64,000 bases of DNA from Phymatolithon calcareum (lineage: Eukaryota; Rhodophyta; Florideophyceae; Hapalidiales): contig OZ345378.1 of the NCBI GenBank assembly GCA_977006965.1, positions 1,984,001 to 2,048,000 on the forward strand. Direction: 5' to 3'. Positions 42,832-52,835 of the stretch are shown piece by piece; within the stretch, counting starts at the first letter, position 1, and every line of letters begins with the position of its first letter. A program made the translations under genes and the position numbers. The notes beneath the pieces were generated by a model. That model worked only from the letters and a program-made list of their open reading frames with translations. It was not told where the DNA came from and made no database searches.

Positions 42832-44501
42832 ATATGATATGATATCCATGTGAGTGACAACAATCTGCTCACGATGCATTTCGTGCAAATGCACAGTATC
42901 ATACTGTAATCTTTGTCTCCAGTATATTGTACAGTATTCCCTATTACATCAATGATCGATACACTCATTCGAAACGCTTCTATGAACATGCATACTCGTG
43001 TTGCGAGACCCTAAGATTTCTCCGCTCTATCGCATCGCTGGCTACATTTGGTGCGCATCTCGCGCACAGGTCGCGTCCTTGTTCTGTACCTCACCAAAGT
43101 TTGATCTTCGCGGTGGACTGACTCATTGTGCTTTTTGGTACATCCAAAAGGTTTCACTCTTGAAGGCTACTCCAAGTAGCAGTCACTGCGGTCCGCCGGG
43201 GCACATCTCCGGACCGTCGGTCCTAGGTCTCCGTGCATTTATTGCAAGGCTCGCCTCCTCGTGTATGGCGCTCGTAAGATGCGTGACATGTATTTTTCAA
43301 AGCAGCCCCCTGGGGATTGCGTGAGTGGATGCTTTGTCTCGCGCACTCATCGAGGAGATCGTATGTTCTAGGGCTTCGGACTGCGCGCGTAGATTGTTGC
43401 GGCAATCGGAGGCAACTCCACTGGTGAAATCCAATTCTTAAGGACTGCTGGTGCGTTCCTGTCGATTTTCGCGTCGTCAAGACTGACGAGAATAGATTTT
43501 ATTCCTTTTGATTGTTTGCCATTAGTTTAAAGGTGACATTGTATAAGCACATGGCGACCCAGGCGGCACTCGTGCGCTCTTAATGAGCTGTCCAGGCTAG
43601 TTTCATTTTATGTCTCCTGCACGTCGCACCACGTAAAGTGTGAGTCCTGACCTCGGCGACGATTGGTCCTATCGATATTTCTATTAGCTTCCACAATTCA
43701 TAACCGTATCTTTACGGATGATTACAGATCTGCAAATTGCCCAAATCTTTGCAAAAGCTCATCGTGAGATTCAAGAAACCGCCCCTGTTCCATGTCGCAA
43801 TGCAGAATCTGGTGGTGAGACTTAATGCTCTCGAGGTGCCTAATTTCCCTCGCTGTGAAATGGTAGAGATGCGACAGTGTACGCATGCTGACAAAGTATG
43901 CCAACACTCAGGTTAGTCGCACAATGGACAATTGCTGACAATCCGTGAATATCAGAGACACCTACCGACACTTAGCGATAGCGGACACTTACCAGCACTT
44001 AGCGAACATACCGTTCATTAGCCTGATTCGATCCAGGACGAACCGACTCGGTGCAGTCAAGTGGTTCTTTGGTCGCTTTTCGCCACTAAAACCAGAGTCT
44101 TATTTTGAACATTTCAACAAGGTCGCGGAAGAGAGTCTGAAAATTCTATAGCGAAATTTAACATAGGCAATAGTAGAAGGATCTTGGGAAGAATAAAAAA
44201 AACGGCGAGAGACAAACTTCTGGCCTTGGACATCCATGTGTCAGAAGAAATTGATCGTGTAATGTAATCCGTTTAGAAAATGGGATGACAGTGCGCTGGG
44301 AAGCTATACACGGGAAGCTGCTCTGGTGTTGGTCTAGACCGGCGTTGAGGGCTTCGGACATAAAAACTTTCAATTTCCCCACTCAGTTCTCCGGCACGCT
44401 CACCAAACATGTTCACCCAAATATTGCAGACTGAATGTCTTCAAACCAAAGTAAGTCATAGTTGTTTTACAAAAATTGCCATTGAGTTTCAAAAACATAG
44501 T
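42832..44501. other. No gene recognised
   Basis: Frames are short and motif-free. Further TACTGTA/TACAGTA copies lie near 42903 and 42930. The part near 44.4 kb is the 3' flank of the minus-strand gene that follows. Confidence 0.4.
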
Positions 44502-45911
44502 TCACCGGCCTTCAAGCTCTCGCAGCAGCGCGTCAGTCTCGCCCGGGTCGCAGTTCCATTCCAGTAGTTCCTGAATGGGTGTTACAGCTGCTTCGCCCAG
44601 CGATCCAAGTCTTGGGGAAGGACTTGGAAGAATGCCTAGCATGCGCGGAGACTCAAGAAGGAGCGGTCTTGTCTCCGAGAGCAAGCCTGTTCTCGGAGAA
44701 TCGGAGAGAAAATGTACGAGATTTCCAGGCCGTTGGTCAGGGAAAGCAGGAAGTTTTAGATTTTCAGGGTGTGGCGACTCCACCAGCTGAGGTGGAGATG
44801 CAAAGGGCAAAAGTCCGGAACGCGGAGAAGGAGAGCGTAGCTCTGGGAGCGGAGAGCTAAATTGTAGACCTGCGGAGCGAAGACGTGGAGAACTTAGGCA
44901 GGGTGTCGGAAGCGGTGAGCTGAATGGGAGTCTCGTCGATCTAATTGTAGCGCGTGGGGAGCCTGATGGGAGCGGCGAAGTAAACGCAAGTCTGGTCGAC
45001 CGCACTGTGGCACGTGGGGAACCTGTTGGGAGCGGCGAACTGAATGGAAGTTTGCTTGACCGCAGTGTAGCGCGTGGGGAGCCAGTGGGAAGGGGAGAAC
45101 TCAACAGAAGTCTGGCCGACTGAACTGTAGCACGTGGGGACCCTGTTGGGAGCGGAGAACTAAACGGAAGTCTGCTGGACCGCACCGTAGCGCGCGGTGA
45201 GCCATTGGGAAGCGGCGAATTAACCGGAGGTTTGCCCGACAGAACTGAAGAGCGAGAGGAGCCTCCGGTAAGAAGTGGCATTGCAACTACGGATCGTCTT
45301 CCTGCTCGCGATGACCTGCCGGAAAGCGGCAGACGTGGCCGTCTCTTCGAGCAGGGAGACCGCACGGGCAGCGATCTCATTGGCATCCCTGAGCGCATGG
45401 ACGACCAAGGCGATTCCGCATTTGCGGAATTGCTCATCTTTCCCCGCGGGGATTGCACCACCAGTCCAGCCCGTCTCTTCGTCCGCGGCGACTGCAACGG
45501 CATCGAAGCACTACTCCTCCTTTTCCCGAACTCCGTCTGCAATCTCTCATCACCCCAGCATCTTTCATGCATACGGGGCGACGCCGCTGGTTCCGAAACT
45601 GCCACAAGCCTTCTATACGCGCGGTTGTACGCTGCACGTGCTTGTGCCTTCCCGCGTGCAAGAAGCGCCGCTCGACGCTGCGGCGCGGAGTGAGCGAGCT
45701 CTTTTTCGTGCAGCTCGCGAAAGGATTCCCATTCTCCCTCTTCGATCATGCGTGCGAGTTTCTCCGATTCGCGCAGCACGTCGTAGTCGAGGGGAGATGA
45801 TGCGAGGGGGGACGAAGGGGCGGCGACGGCGGATGGCACGATGTGCAGACGTGGCGGCCAGGAAGCGCGGTTGGAGAGCGATGACGCGTTCCACGATGGA
45901 CTGCTGCTCAT
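44502..45911 (-). CDS. Ser/Pro/Arg-rich protein with a 20-residue tandem repeat
   Basis: An intact frame of 469 codons with ATG at 45909-45911. Residues about 42-110 are charged and helical (LARMIEEGEWESFRELHEKE). Residues about 223-340 hold six to eight copies of a unit close to RSSRLPFSSPLPTGSPRATV, seen in the DNA as a 60-bp period (a conserved block at 44947, 45007, 45067, 45127, 45187). Other parts carry further SPR/SPLP motifs, and the C-terminus is acidic (LEWNCDPGETDALLRELEGR). The dense Ser-Pro and Ser-Pro-Arg sites suggest proline-directed phosphorylation and a disordered or chromatin-associated protein; that is inference. No family is recognised. The absence of stops despite repeats supports expression. 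Confidence 0.75.
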   Translation of the reverse strand: MSSSPSWNASSLSNRASWPPRLHIVPSAVAAPSSPLASSPLDYDVLRESEKLARMIEEGEWESFRELHEKELAHSAPQRRAALLARGKAQARAAYNRAYRRLVAVSEPAASPRMHERCWGDERLQTEFGKRRSSASMPLQSPRTKRRAGLVVQSPRGKMSNSANAESPWSSMRSGMPMRSLPVRSPCSKRRPRLPLSGRSSRAGRRSVVAMPLLTGGSSRSSVLSGKPPVNSPLPNGSPRATVRSSRLPFSSPLPTGSPRATVQSARLLLSSPLPTGSPRATLRSSKLPFSSPLPTGSPRATVRSTRLAFTSPLPSGSPRATIRSTRLPFSSPLPTPCLSSPRLRSAGLQFSSPLPELRSPSPRSGLLPFASPPQLVESPHPENLKLPAFPDQRPGNLVHFLSDSPRTGLLSETRPLLLESPRMLGILPSPSPRLGSLGEAAVTPIQELLEWNCDPGETDALLRELEGR

Positions 45912-46613
45912 GGCAAGCCGATGCGCGCGATGTGCGGTGAGCGCGCGCGGATTGCAGATCGTTTATGGGAGGGGATGGACAATTGGAGTTTGGCAGCGAA
46001 AAGAGTGGACGCATCGGAAGACCTTACAGCTGATTGTGCTCACCCATCTCATACAAGAGTCCCGTTTGAAGCATCTGTTGCGTGGGCCCGCCCTTGAATG
46101 ATGAAGGGATTATGATACTGTGTTTCCAATAGATGTTTTTTTCGGAGGATCGGTGGATGGGGCCGCAACGTAAGCTTCGCTTGTTTAATTGGTGTTGTAA
46201 GATGGATGCGGCTCGCGAACCGCCACGGAATATGATATACAACGACATTGACTTGACGACCCGATGAACAGCTTGTACGCGCGAGTTGCATGGAGCGGGA
46301 GAACAGCAGAAGAGCGGAGCAAAAGTGGAACTGGGGCAGACCGGTGCTGCGTGCAGGCACATGCAGGACGAGCAAAAGTCGCGGCGGGGCAGACCGGTGC
46401 GTGCTGAATATGTGTGTCTTTGTATGGAAAGGAAGAAATTAGGTCGCGATAAGCGAGCGCGACTGTCGGGTAGCACGGCTGGCCGGAAACGAGTCCATGG
46501 CGGGGCGATCCATCGACTCCTGGTTCGTTGGAGACGTTGGTGATATCGAATTTCACGAGACCTGCGTCGGCCAGCTCTTCACTTTGTGAAATATACCGGC
46601 ATCAAAACCATCG
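45912..46613. other. Upstream region of the repeat protein, no gene recognised
   Basis: Several overlapping open frames here are motif-free and GC-driven. Confidence 0.4.
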
Positions 46614-46627
46614 TTTCCTTGTCTTGT

Positions 46628-46885
46628 CTTGTTTTTTTTCCTTTCAAGTTTATTTAAAATCCCCACAGACTTCCGAAGATATGGGCAAGGCTTCCTCTGG
46701 TGCTACCTACCTTTGCGTAGCTCACAAAACGTCCACCAGAATGGCAGACGGGAAAACTCAGGACTCAATGTAGTCCTATCTCAGTCCTCTACGGGATTGT
46801 TGGTGCTTGGACTCGACCACTTTTTGCCTTGCATTCTGCGGATTAATACAGGCCTTCTTCGTTCTCCATGCGTTCTATGAGTGTC
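46628..46885 (-). mobile_element. 5'-truncated LINE tail, family A (copy 2), with target duplication
   Basis: The insert is bounded by a perfect 14-bp direct repeat TTTCCTTGTCTTGT (46614-46627 and 46886-46899). On the minus strand the insert ends with AATAAA and a run of eight A. About 215 bp match copy 1 at 36121; this copy extends about 38 bp further at its 5' end, as expected of independent 5' truncations of a longer LINE. Confidence 0.85.
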
Positions 46886-46899
46886 TTTCCTTGTCTTGT

Positions 46900-47581
46900 A
46901 CTCGCCCGTCTAACTCCTGAATAGTTTATTTTTGTTAAGTAAAAAAAGAAAGAGACACAGAGGACATTGCTGAGACAAAACTTTGCATAACCAAGCGGGC
47001 AACACGCCTACTAAAAAATTGACACCAGACAGCGTATACGTTGGGGTTTTTAGTATAGCCCTGGTGAAAGACGATGATATGGACGTTAATCAAAGACGTC
47101 AGAGCGACGTCCTGAAGTATATCATGATGAAGATGATGATTTTCTTTATTCCCCTAAGAGGCTAGCACGTCTAGAAGGCTTCATTTGATTCCACTTTCTG
47201 AGGTCCGAGGCTTTTCTTCGTAAGTATCTTTGGCATGATTTACCTGCGAAGAGGAAAGATATTAAGCTGGTTCTTTCTTTCTTTCTTTTATTGCAGGGTT
47301 TTTGAAGATGTCCTAAAACAACTCTACATCCTTGCAGCTACAATAGACTGTAACAGATGCGAGTAATACTTGACGTCCCAACAGCTCCAAAGCTTCATAA
47401 ATTGCAAACTTTCGGGTCGCTTAGTATCATTATCTCTATGGAGCCAATCTTCAGCTGCCGTCCTTCAAAGGGATGACCCACCACTGCTTCGCGGTGGAAC
47501 CGTCTAATGACGAACGGCAGACAGAGAAGAAGCGTGCTTACAAATAGCTAACAGGATTAATGCCCTGTCGCAATCTAAGTA
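46900..47581. other. Two further minus-strand tail-like sequences
   Basis: At about 47126-47160 the minus strand reads GGGGAATAAAGAAAATC followed by repeated CATCATCTT, and at 47272-47300 it reads GCAATAAAAG followed by (AAAG)n. Both look like 3' ends of retroposed copies in the same orientation as families A and B. No coding sequence is recognised. Confidence 0.4.
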
Positions 47582-47753
47582 GTAGAAGAAGAAGGGTACA
47601 TTCTTATATAATAGTTATCAACGCATCTGCTGGTGATTGGGGCAGCTTTCATAGTGCCAAAAGGTTTTGGCTGGATTCTGTCTAGAGAACAGTTTCTTTT
47701 TTGCTGGTGTAACACGATTCAATGGACTACAAAAAACCCACCTCTGGTCTCGT
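47582..47753 (-). mobile_element. 5'-truncated LINE tail, family B (copy 2)
   Basis: About 165 bp similar to 37727-37890, with a (CTT)n-type tail on the minus strand. A near-perfect flanking repeat, AATCTAAGTAG at 47574-47584 and AATTTAAGTAG at 47754-47764, is a probable target-site duplication. Confidence 0.65.
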
Positions 47754-47764
47754 AATTTAAGTAG

Positions 47765-48500
47765 AGGTAAAACTAGAAGCGCTGCTGGGAATAGGAATTC
47801 ACTATTATTAAGTTGCTGCCAAAAAAATGAGACCAAATGTGTAGATATACATTAACGAAGTGTAATTGTAGAGTGGGTGCAAAAACGTGGCGGAGCTATA
47901 CCGTGAGAGAGCCTCAGCAACGCTCAAATTTATAGACCAGATTTAAGCTCTCACTTTCCGTGTGAGCGATCTTTCCGCAATATATACAAAAATCAAGAGA
48001 GGAGTCTATAAAGACAGTCTCGTCGGCGACATCTTTCATCACCACGAGGAGGCAAGACGGTCATCAACTTGAAGACAAGGTTAAACATCTGGGCGTCATA
48101 ATTTGACGCAGCAGACACCTTTCATTGGAGACCGCTCTTCCCCCAAACAATAAATTTCAACAGCGCACCGCATACGTGATCGATTCCCCACACTATCGGT
48201 CAAATTCTGTCAGTCTTACGTCCGACATGTGGGCGACTGGTCGCAGAAATAACGCGTAGTGAATAGCTGTTCAAGTACACTGAGAGTACATGCGAGAACG
48301 TTCTGTGCAAGATGACTCGCCACAATGTACATTAGTTCGTTCTGGATTATTCACGGTTCCTCTGCTGCCGGTCGCTCAAACATGCGTAATGCCGTTTGCT
48401 TTCTTTCAAAACACTTCCAGCTCTCGATGTCCTTACGCCGATCATTTGTCTAATCATGATCGACACTCAACTTGAGCGACCCCATCGCAATTATCTTTCA
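47765..48500. other. No gene recognised
   Basis: No motif-bearing frame or repeat was seen. Confidence 0.4.
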
Positions 48501-48559
48501 CGGAAATCATTCGACGATGTAAGTTCCCTTAGGCATAAGCGCGGTTGAAGATACGGGTA

Positions 48560-48895
48560 CATCCAAGCAGTGAGGATGAAAGCAAGCAAGCACAGAGTTC
48601 TCTGTGAAAGATGATTCGTAGGTCACTTTCCAAGAAACCCGCCGAAGTTGATAGAAGAAATGGACAGTCAAGGAGCATGGACAGTTAGAGGCCTCAACAG
48701 AATCCTGAAGAAGCCTACATGGACCTCTACGGAGGAGAACAACGTGGCTCAACGTGGCTCAAGCCATTGACGAGATACTACGAAATTCTGATTAAAACAA
48801 CTGAAGTTTCTAGTCTAGTAGAATGCTACGAAAGGCGCCGACCTTCCTCGAGTTGGGACACATGGTACCTTCTCAATACACTTGATTAAGATATG
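48560..48895 (+). pseudogene. Partial copy of the 3' part of the gene at 52.8-54.3 kb
   Basis: This segment is closely similar to 54005-54375 on the same strand. The frame reads HRVLCERRFVGHFPRNPPKL, then EEMDSQGAWTVRGLNRILKK and PTWTSTEENNVAQ before decay. It lacks about 60 bp present in the other copy. The similarity continues past the stop codon into the 3' flank (TCCTCGAGTTGGGACACATGG), so it is a genomic duplication, not only a shared domain. Confidence 0.65.
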
Positions 48896-50057
48896 TGTAA
48901 ATTACGAGGGGGTGCTCCAAATAAGGGAGAAAACTACATGATTAACGTATATGGAGAAAATCGGCACTAGGTGTATCTCACGTATTTTGGAGTCAGTGCC
49001 CAAATTGAACTCATGGCTCTACAGTGACACTTCGCCACCGGGAAACGACAAAGGAGATTGAATACGAAAGTAAGAGAATTACTCGAGCCACTGTTAAAGC
49101 CCATGACTCATGAGCCGTAACAGGGCCACTCCTCGTAAGTCATGCGGCCATTGATCTCCAATATAATGTCAACGAATATCAGCAAGTTTTTTATTGCAAT
49201 TTTTTAAAGCCCCACAGTCATACGAACATACGGTCAAAGCTTCCTCAGGAGCTACCCTCACTAGGGCGGCTCTATTCCTATGTCTGGTATTCCATCTGAG
49301 CCCCTAGCATGTACTCGGTTGCTTGAATATCAGCAAGTGCTCTTTTTCTTTCCCTTATGCTCTGGTATATTCAATGCCATCCTCGTTCTTCACGAAAAAC
49401 ATTACACAGTGAATAATGTTCAGTCCTCTGAAAAAGCGCAGATCTGAAATTAGCCATAACAATTTTGCAACCTTCCTCACGCTCTAATTCTCCCTTCATC
49501 TTAACTGTCTCTGGTCATCCCTGGAGGGGGGGGGGGCACCATGTGCCAGATACTGACAAAGCGAGCAAAGACTCTTGGACTGACCGCCAGAGGTATATGC
49601 ACAGCATTATCCGATTTTTTATTCCGGTTTCATTTGAAAAAGGAGAGAAACATTAATTCTATGGAAGTCGCTCAAGTTTCGCTCCTACGCAGCGCAATTG
49701 GACGACGAGATTCGCTATGGATGTCGTAGACGACTGGAAATTTCAAATCGGAAATTAGTGCACAAATTTTGAATAGTCACAGATCTTGGTACAGTACAGA
49801 TTTAGCCAAAAAGCATAGTGGAACTTGCCTTAGTCGCCTGAGTCTTGAAGTAAAACCTTTTCTCAATTCAAAAAACTATGGTATTCGTCTTTCATTTCTC
49901 GCTTGCACTCAGCTTATTAGCGTGTAGACGAGCAACCGTCAATGGCTACTGCAGGCATCCTATCAATATGGATAACACAAAGTGTCACAGTGGAATAGGG
50001 TTTGCCGAGCTCTCAGCATCTTTAACATTTTTCCCTCAATTTTGTACCCCCAATGCC
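48896..50057. other. No gene recognised; diverged family-A LINE tail at 49188-49260
   Basis: At 49188-49260 the plus strand reads TTTTTTATTGCAATTTTTTA, then AAGCCCCACAGTCATACGAA and CATACGGTCAAAGCTTCCTC, a diverged version of the family A tail. A G-run of about 12 occurs near 49527. Nothing else is recognised. Confidence 0.45.
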
Positions 50058-50882
50058 TCATCTATCTCTTTCAAAAGACTCGATCCCCACCGCATACATT
50101 TCGCTCACGGTCTCTCGCGATTCCGCTGCGCAGCCAGGCATCATCCCTCTTCTCGCTAAACTTGCTCTCATCCTAACTTGGTTGCTACACGTTGTGTGCA
50201 CATCCCCGCATCGTTCACAGGACATAGAAGAGTCGAATTTGTGATCCATCGCAAGGATCTGCGCGGCCTCCATTGCGTCCGGCACGAGAGAACCAGCAAA
50301 CGAGCTTGAACAAGCTGTCTCGGGTTCGAGCAAGGGCTCGAGTGGCATCGCTACTGGAAGAGACTCGTATTTGATCGGAAAGGGCTGCTCTGATTCGGTG
50401 TTGCAAAGTTCGTCAAGACTTCCTGGTTGAGCTTCAGGCATCTGCCATTCAGGCCAATTCTGCTGAGTTACGGCGGACGTCAGAAGCCCGAGGTGAGGCG
50501 CTTGATTTGTGCTCCGCTGCCGTTTTGGTGCGGCTTGATTGGGCACAGAGGGCGACATTGGCAGATTCCCACTTTGTATGGGTGCGTCAAAGGTAGGGGT
50601 GATGGACGACAGCGCGATGGGGAAAGGCGGAATAGACACTGAAAGAGCAGAAAATGGTGACGGCAATCCTGGCGATGAAGGAATATACAACTCGAGAGAC
50701 CGAAGTAGCCTATTGTCTTGCCGGGCGGCATGCGCAATTTCGTCCATTTCCTCTATGGTCGGAGCGAGCGGTTCCGGCACGTGCAGAGGCTCTAAAATCG
50801 ATGGGTTTGGCAGAAACTCATGATGGAAGTCTGCGTAGTTGTCTTCCGGCTCGCTCCACAATGACGGAAGAAGGGAACTCAT
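50058..50882 (-). CDS. Unknown protein, tandem duplicate 1 (MSSLLPSLW family)
   Basis: An intact frame of 274 codons with ATG at 50880-50882. It shares with 55213-56139: the N-terminus MSSLLPSLW; a Pro/Ser-rich middle; NQAAPKRQRSTNQAP, a basic patch that could be a nuclear signal; TSAVTQQN; PIKYESLPVAMPLEPLLEP; CERCGDVHTTCSNQV; and AESRETVSEMY. The region between the conserved blocks is low-complexity and probably disordered. The C-terminal Cys cluster is CxxC plus one Cys. No family is recognised. Retention of these blocks while linkers diverge suggests selection on the protein. A nuclear or regulatory role is only a guess from the basic patch. Confidence 0.7.
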   Translation of the reverse strand: MSSLLPSLWSEPEDNYADFHHEFLPNPSILEPLHVPEPLAPTIEEMDEIAHAARQDNRLLRSLELYIPSSPGLPSPFSALSVSIPPFPIALSSITPTFDAPIQSGNLPMSPSVPNQAAPKRQRSTNQAPHLGLLTSAVTQQNWPEWQMPEAQPGSLDELCNTESEQPFPIKYESLPVAMPLEPLLEPETACSSSFAGSLVPDAMEAAQILAMDHKFDSSMSCERCGDVHTTCSNQVRMRASLARRGMMPGCAAESRETVSEMYAVGIESFERDR

Positions 50883-52024
50883 TGTTCACAGTGCTTAGTG
50901 AACAATGATGATGAATCCCAGGTCTGTCCGTGTCTTGGTTAGTCACCGCAGCAGACTGGATGTCGACCTGCACACCTTGTAAAAGCCACCTGTGCTGCTT
51001 GCGTATTGCTCTGCGTTGCTCGGTTGCTGAGCTGCGCTGGTTCAGTGAGCAATCTATTGTTTGACTTCGCGTGCGGTTATAAGGGCAGGCTCTGTGCAGG
51101 GCTGTTGGAAGTGCACGCCCTTCATTATGTTTCAGTCCAACGCTTATGTTTGATGTACGCAACTTGGGAAGGTCTAACCGAAAAATGACCGACGAGTCCG
51201 CTGTGCTCCGGGGTGTATCTCGAATTCGCATGCTGATCTGCAAGTAGGAAGTGCAGTGTATGGCGCGTCGACTTGTGGCGGTCGCAGTAGTGGTGTGAAA
51301 TCCGAGAAAGTGTGCTCATTCTGCACGCATGCGTCGCAGACATCTACGGGTGTGCAGTGCAACGATCCCAAAAATTTCACAGAATTTGCTGACTGCCGGA
51401 ATATCTCCCGCGCGGCAACCGTGGTATTGCGCGGCAATACCGTTTACGGACATACGCCCGTCTGTGAGCTAAAATTCGTGACGGTCGCATGCATGGATTG
51501 TACCCGGGATATCAGTTGCGCGGAGGCAGGCGAGCGGGTGCTCCGATTAGAAGCAGCCCACAAGAAGTCTCGCCAGAGGGACATCCTCTAAATGCCTATT
51601 GTGAATGGTTTACCAATTTCGAGGATAGATAACGAAAACACAAAATTCACGCTGCACTGTCGCGGCGCTATATCGTGAGCAAAAGGTCACTTTTTCGTCA
51701 ACTTTTTAGCCGTTCCAAATTTTTGTCTTGCGTGGAGCCCAGCTGACCACCACTGGGTTGAAAAATCGTCCACCGAGGTTCGTTTTGCCGTTTCGATGTC
51801 GTTACGCAAGAATCAATTACATCATGTAGTGAGGTGGAACTCAACCAGCATGCGGTGAGGACCTGCACACTGACGAGCTTGGGTCTCTGGCTGTTACGCG
51901 CAACTGCTATCACAGCAGAGGAAAAGTCCAAATTCGAGAGCTTTTTCGTCCACCAAACCTGGTTCAACATCGAGAACATTGCTCACTTGCCACTATTTCG
52001 GGTGCTCCAATTGCGCCCAACCTG
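50883..52024 (-). promoter_or_regulatory. Upstream region of duplicate 1, conserved with that of duplicate 2
   Basis: From about 51255 to 51860 it is similar to about 56505-57030 upstream of the other copy. The best-kept elements are GCGGTCGCAGTAGTGG (near 51277), a block ending AATTTGCTGACTGC (near 51390), GCCGTTC-AAATTTTTGTCT (near 51715) and CCACTGGGTTGAAAAATCGT (about 51750-51769). A plus-strand frame at 51256-51591 is open and Cys-rich, but codon-level conservation is unclear, so a gene is not called. Confidence 0.5.
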
Positions 52025-52248
52025 TTGATTTGCAAGCAGTCGCCTACAGCGCCATTTACATTAAACAGCCATAATTTCCCTCAACTTGCACCCTCTTTCG
52101 GAAGACATGAAACCATAATTACATTTGAATTTGGCATTTTAGCTGTTGCTCTGATGTTGCATCAGGAAGCTCTAGTCGGAAATGGGAAAGCACAGAGGAT
52201 GGAATTGCCATCTCACAGACTACTGGTCGAGCGCTTTCAGAGAGCGCA

Positions 52249-52363
52249 AAGGTATGTGAAACGATGGGAAGCCAGTAGAGGGATCGCGCTCCGAAAGCAA
52301 GTCATCATGACCTGCTTTCGGAGCGCGATCCCTCTACTGGCTTCCCATCGTTTCACATACCTT
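52249..52363. repeat. 115-bp near-perfect palindrome (57-bp arms)
   Basis: The arm 52249-52305 (AAGGTATGTGAAACGATGGG...) is repeated in inverted orientation at 52307-52363, with one base between and one mismatch, a G:U pair in one RNA strand. It would form a very stable hairpin. It lies inside a motif-free plus-strand frame (52025-52537), so it does not look like part of a normal gene. Confidence 0.9.
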
Positions 52364-52835
52364 GACCTGGTCATGCCGGAATTCGGTTTTCCGTGCGCAA
52401 TCTGCACACGTAGCATTGATCTTAGTGGTTTCCCCAACATTTTTCTGTTTACTAGGTTGCAGACGTACGTGTATCTGGCACGTCCGCCGTGTTCCGCAAC
52501 CAGATGTGCTCTACTGCGGGCTGCTCTTGGTCCTTAGTTACAGCGGGAGGAACAGCTAGCCTTTAGAGGGCAACAAACAGCTTTACACTATTTGATTCAG
52601 AATCTATATTGCGGTCAACGGGCGAAAAGACACAACCTCGCACATCACTCCCCTCTCACTAACATTTCCTTTTTACAAGTTACTAACACATTTCCGTGGC
52701 GCAGGAAATGCGATTCACGCTCTAGTTTTTGATACGTCGTCCTGGGCTGTTGTACCTCCCTAGCGTTCGGCCCCAAAAAGACCACTCCTTGTTCACAAAC
52801 GTGCTCTCGCGGAATTAATAATCACTTCGCAAAGC

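Noticed and set aside
45275-45940. 221-codon plus-strand frame
   Set aside because: It is antisense to the Ser/Pro repeat protein; its composition reflects complementary codons.
49520-49540. Run of about 12 G
   Set aside because: A simple homopolymer with no associated structure.
51256-51591. Cys-rich plus-strand frame upstream of duplicate 1
   Set aside because: The matching region upstream of duplicate 2 changes length and codons irregularly, so protein coding is not supported; it was kept as a conserved noncoding block.
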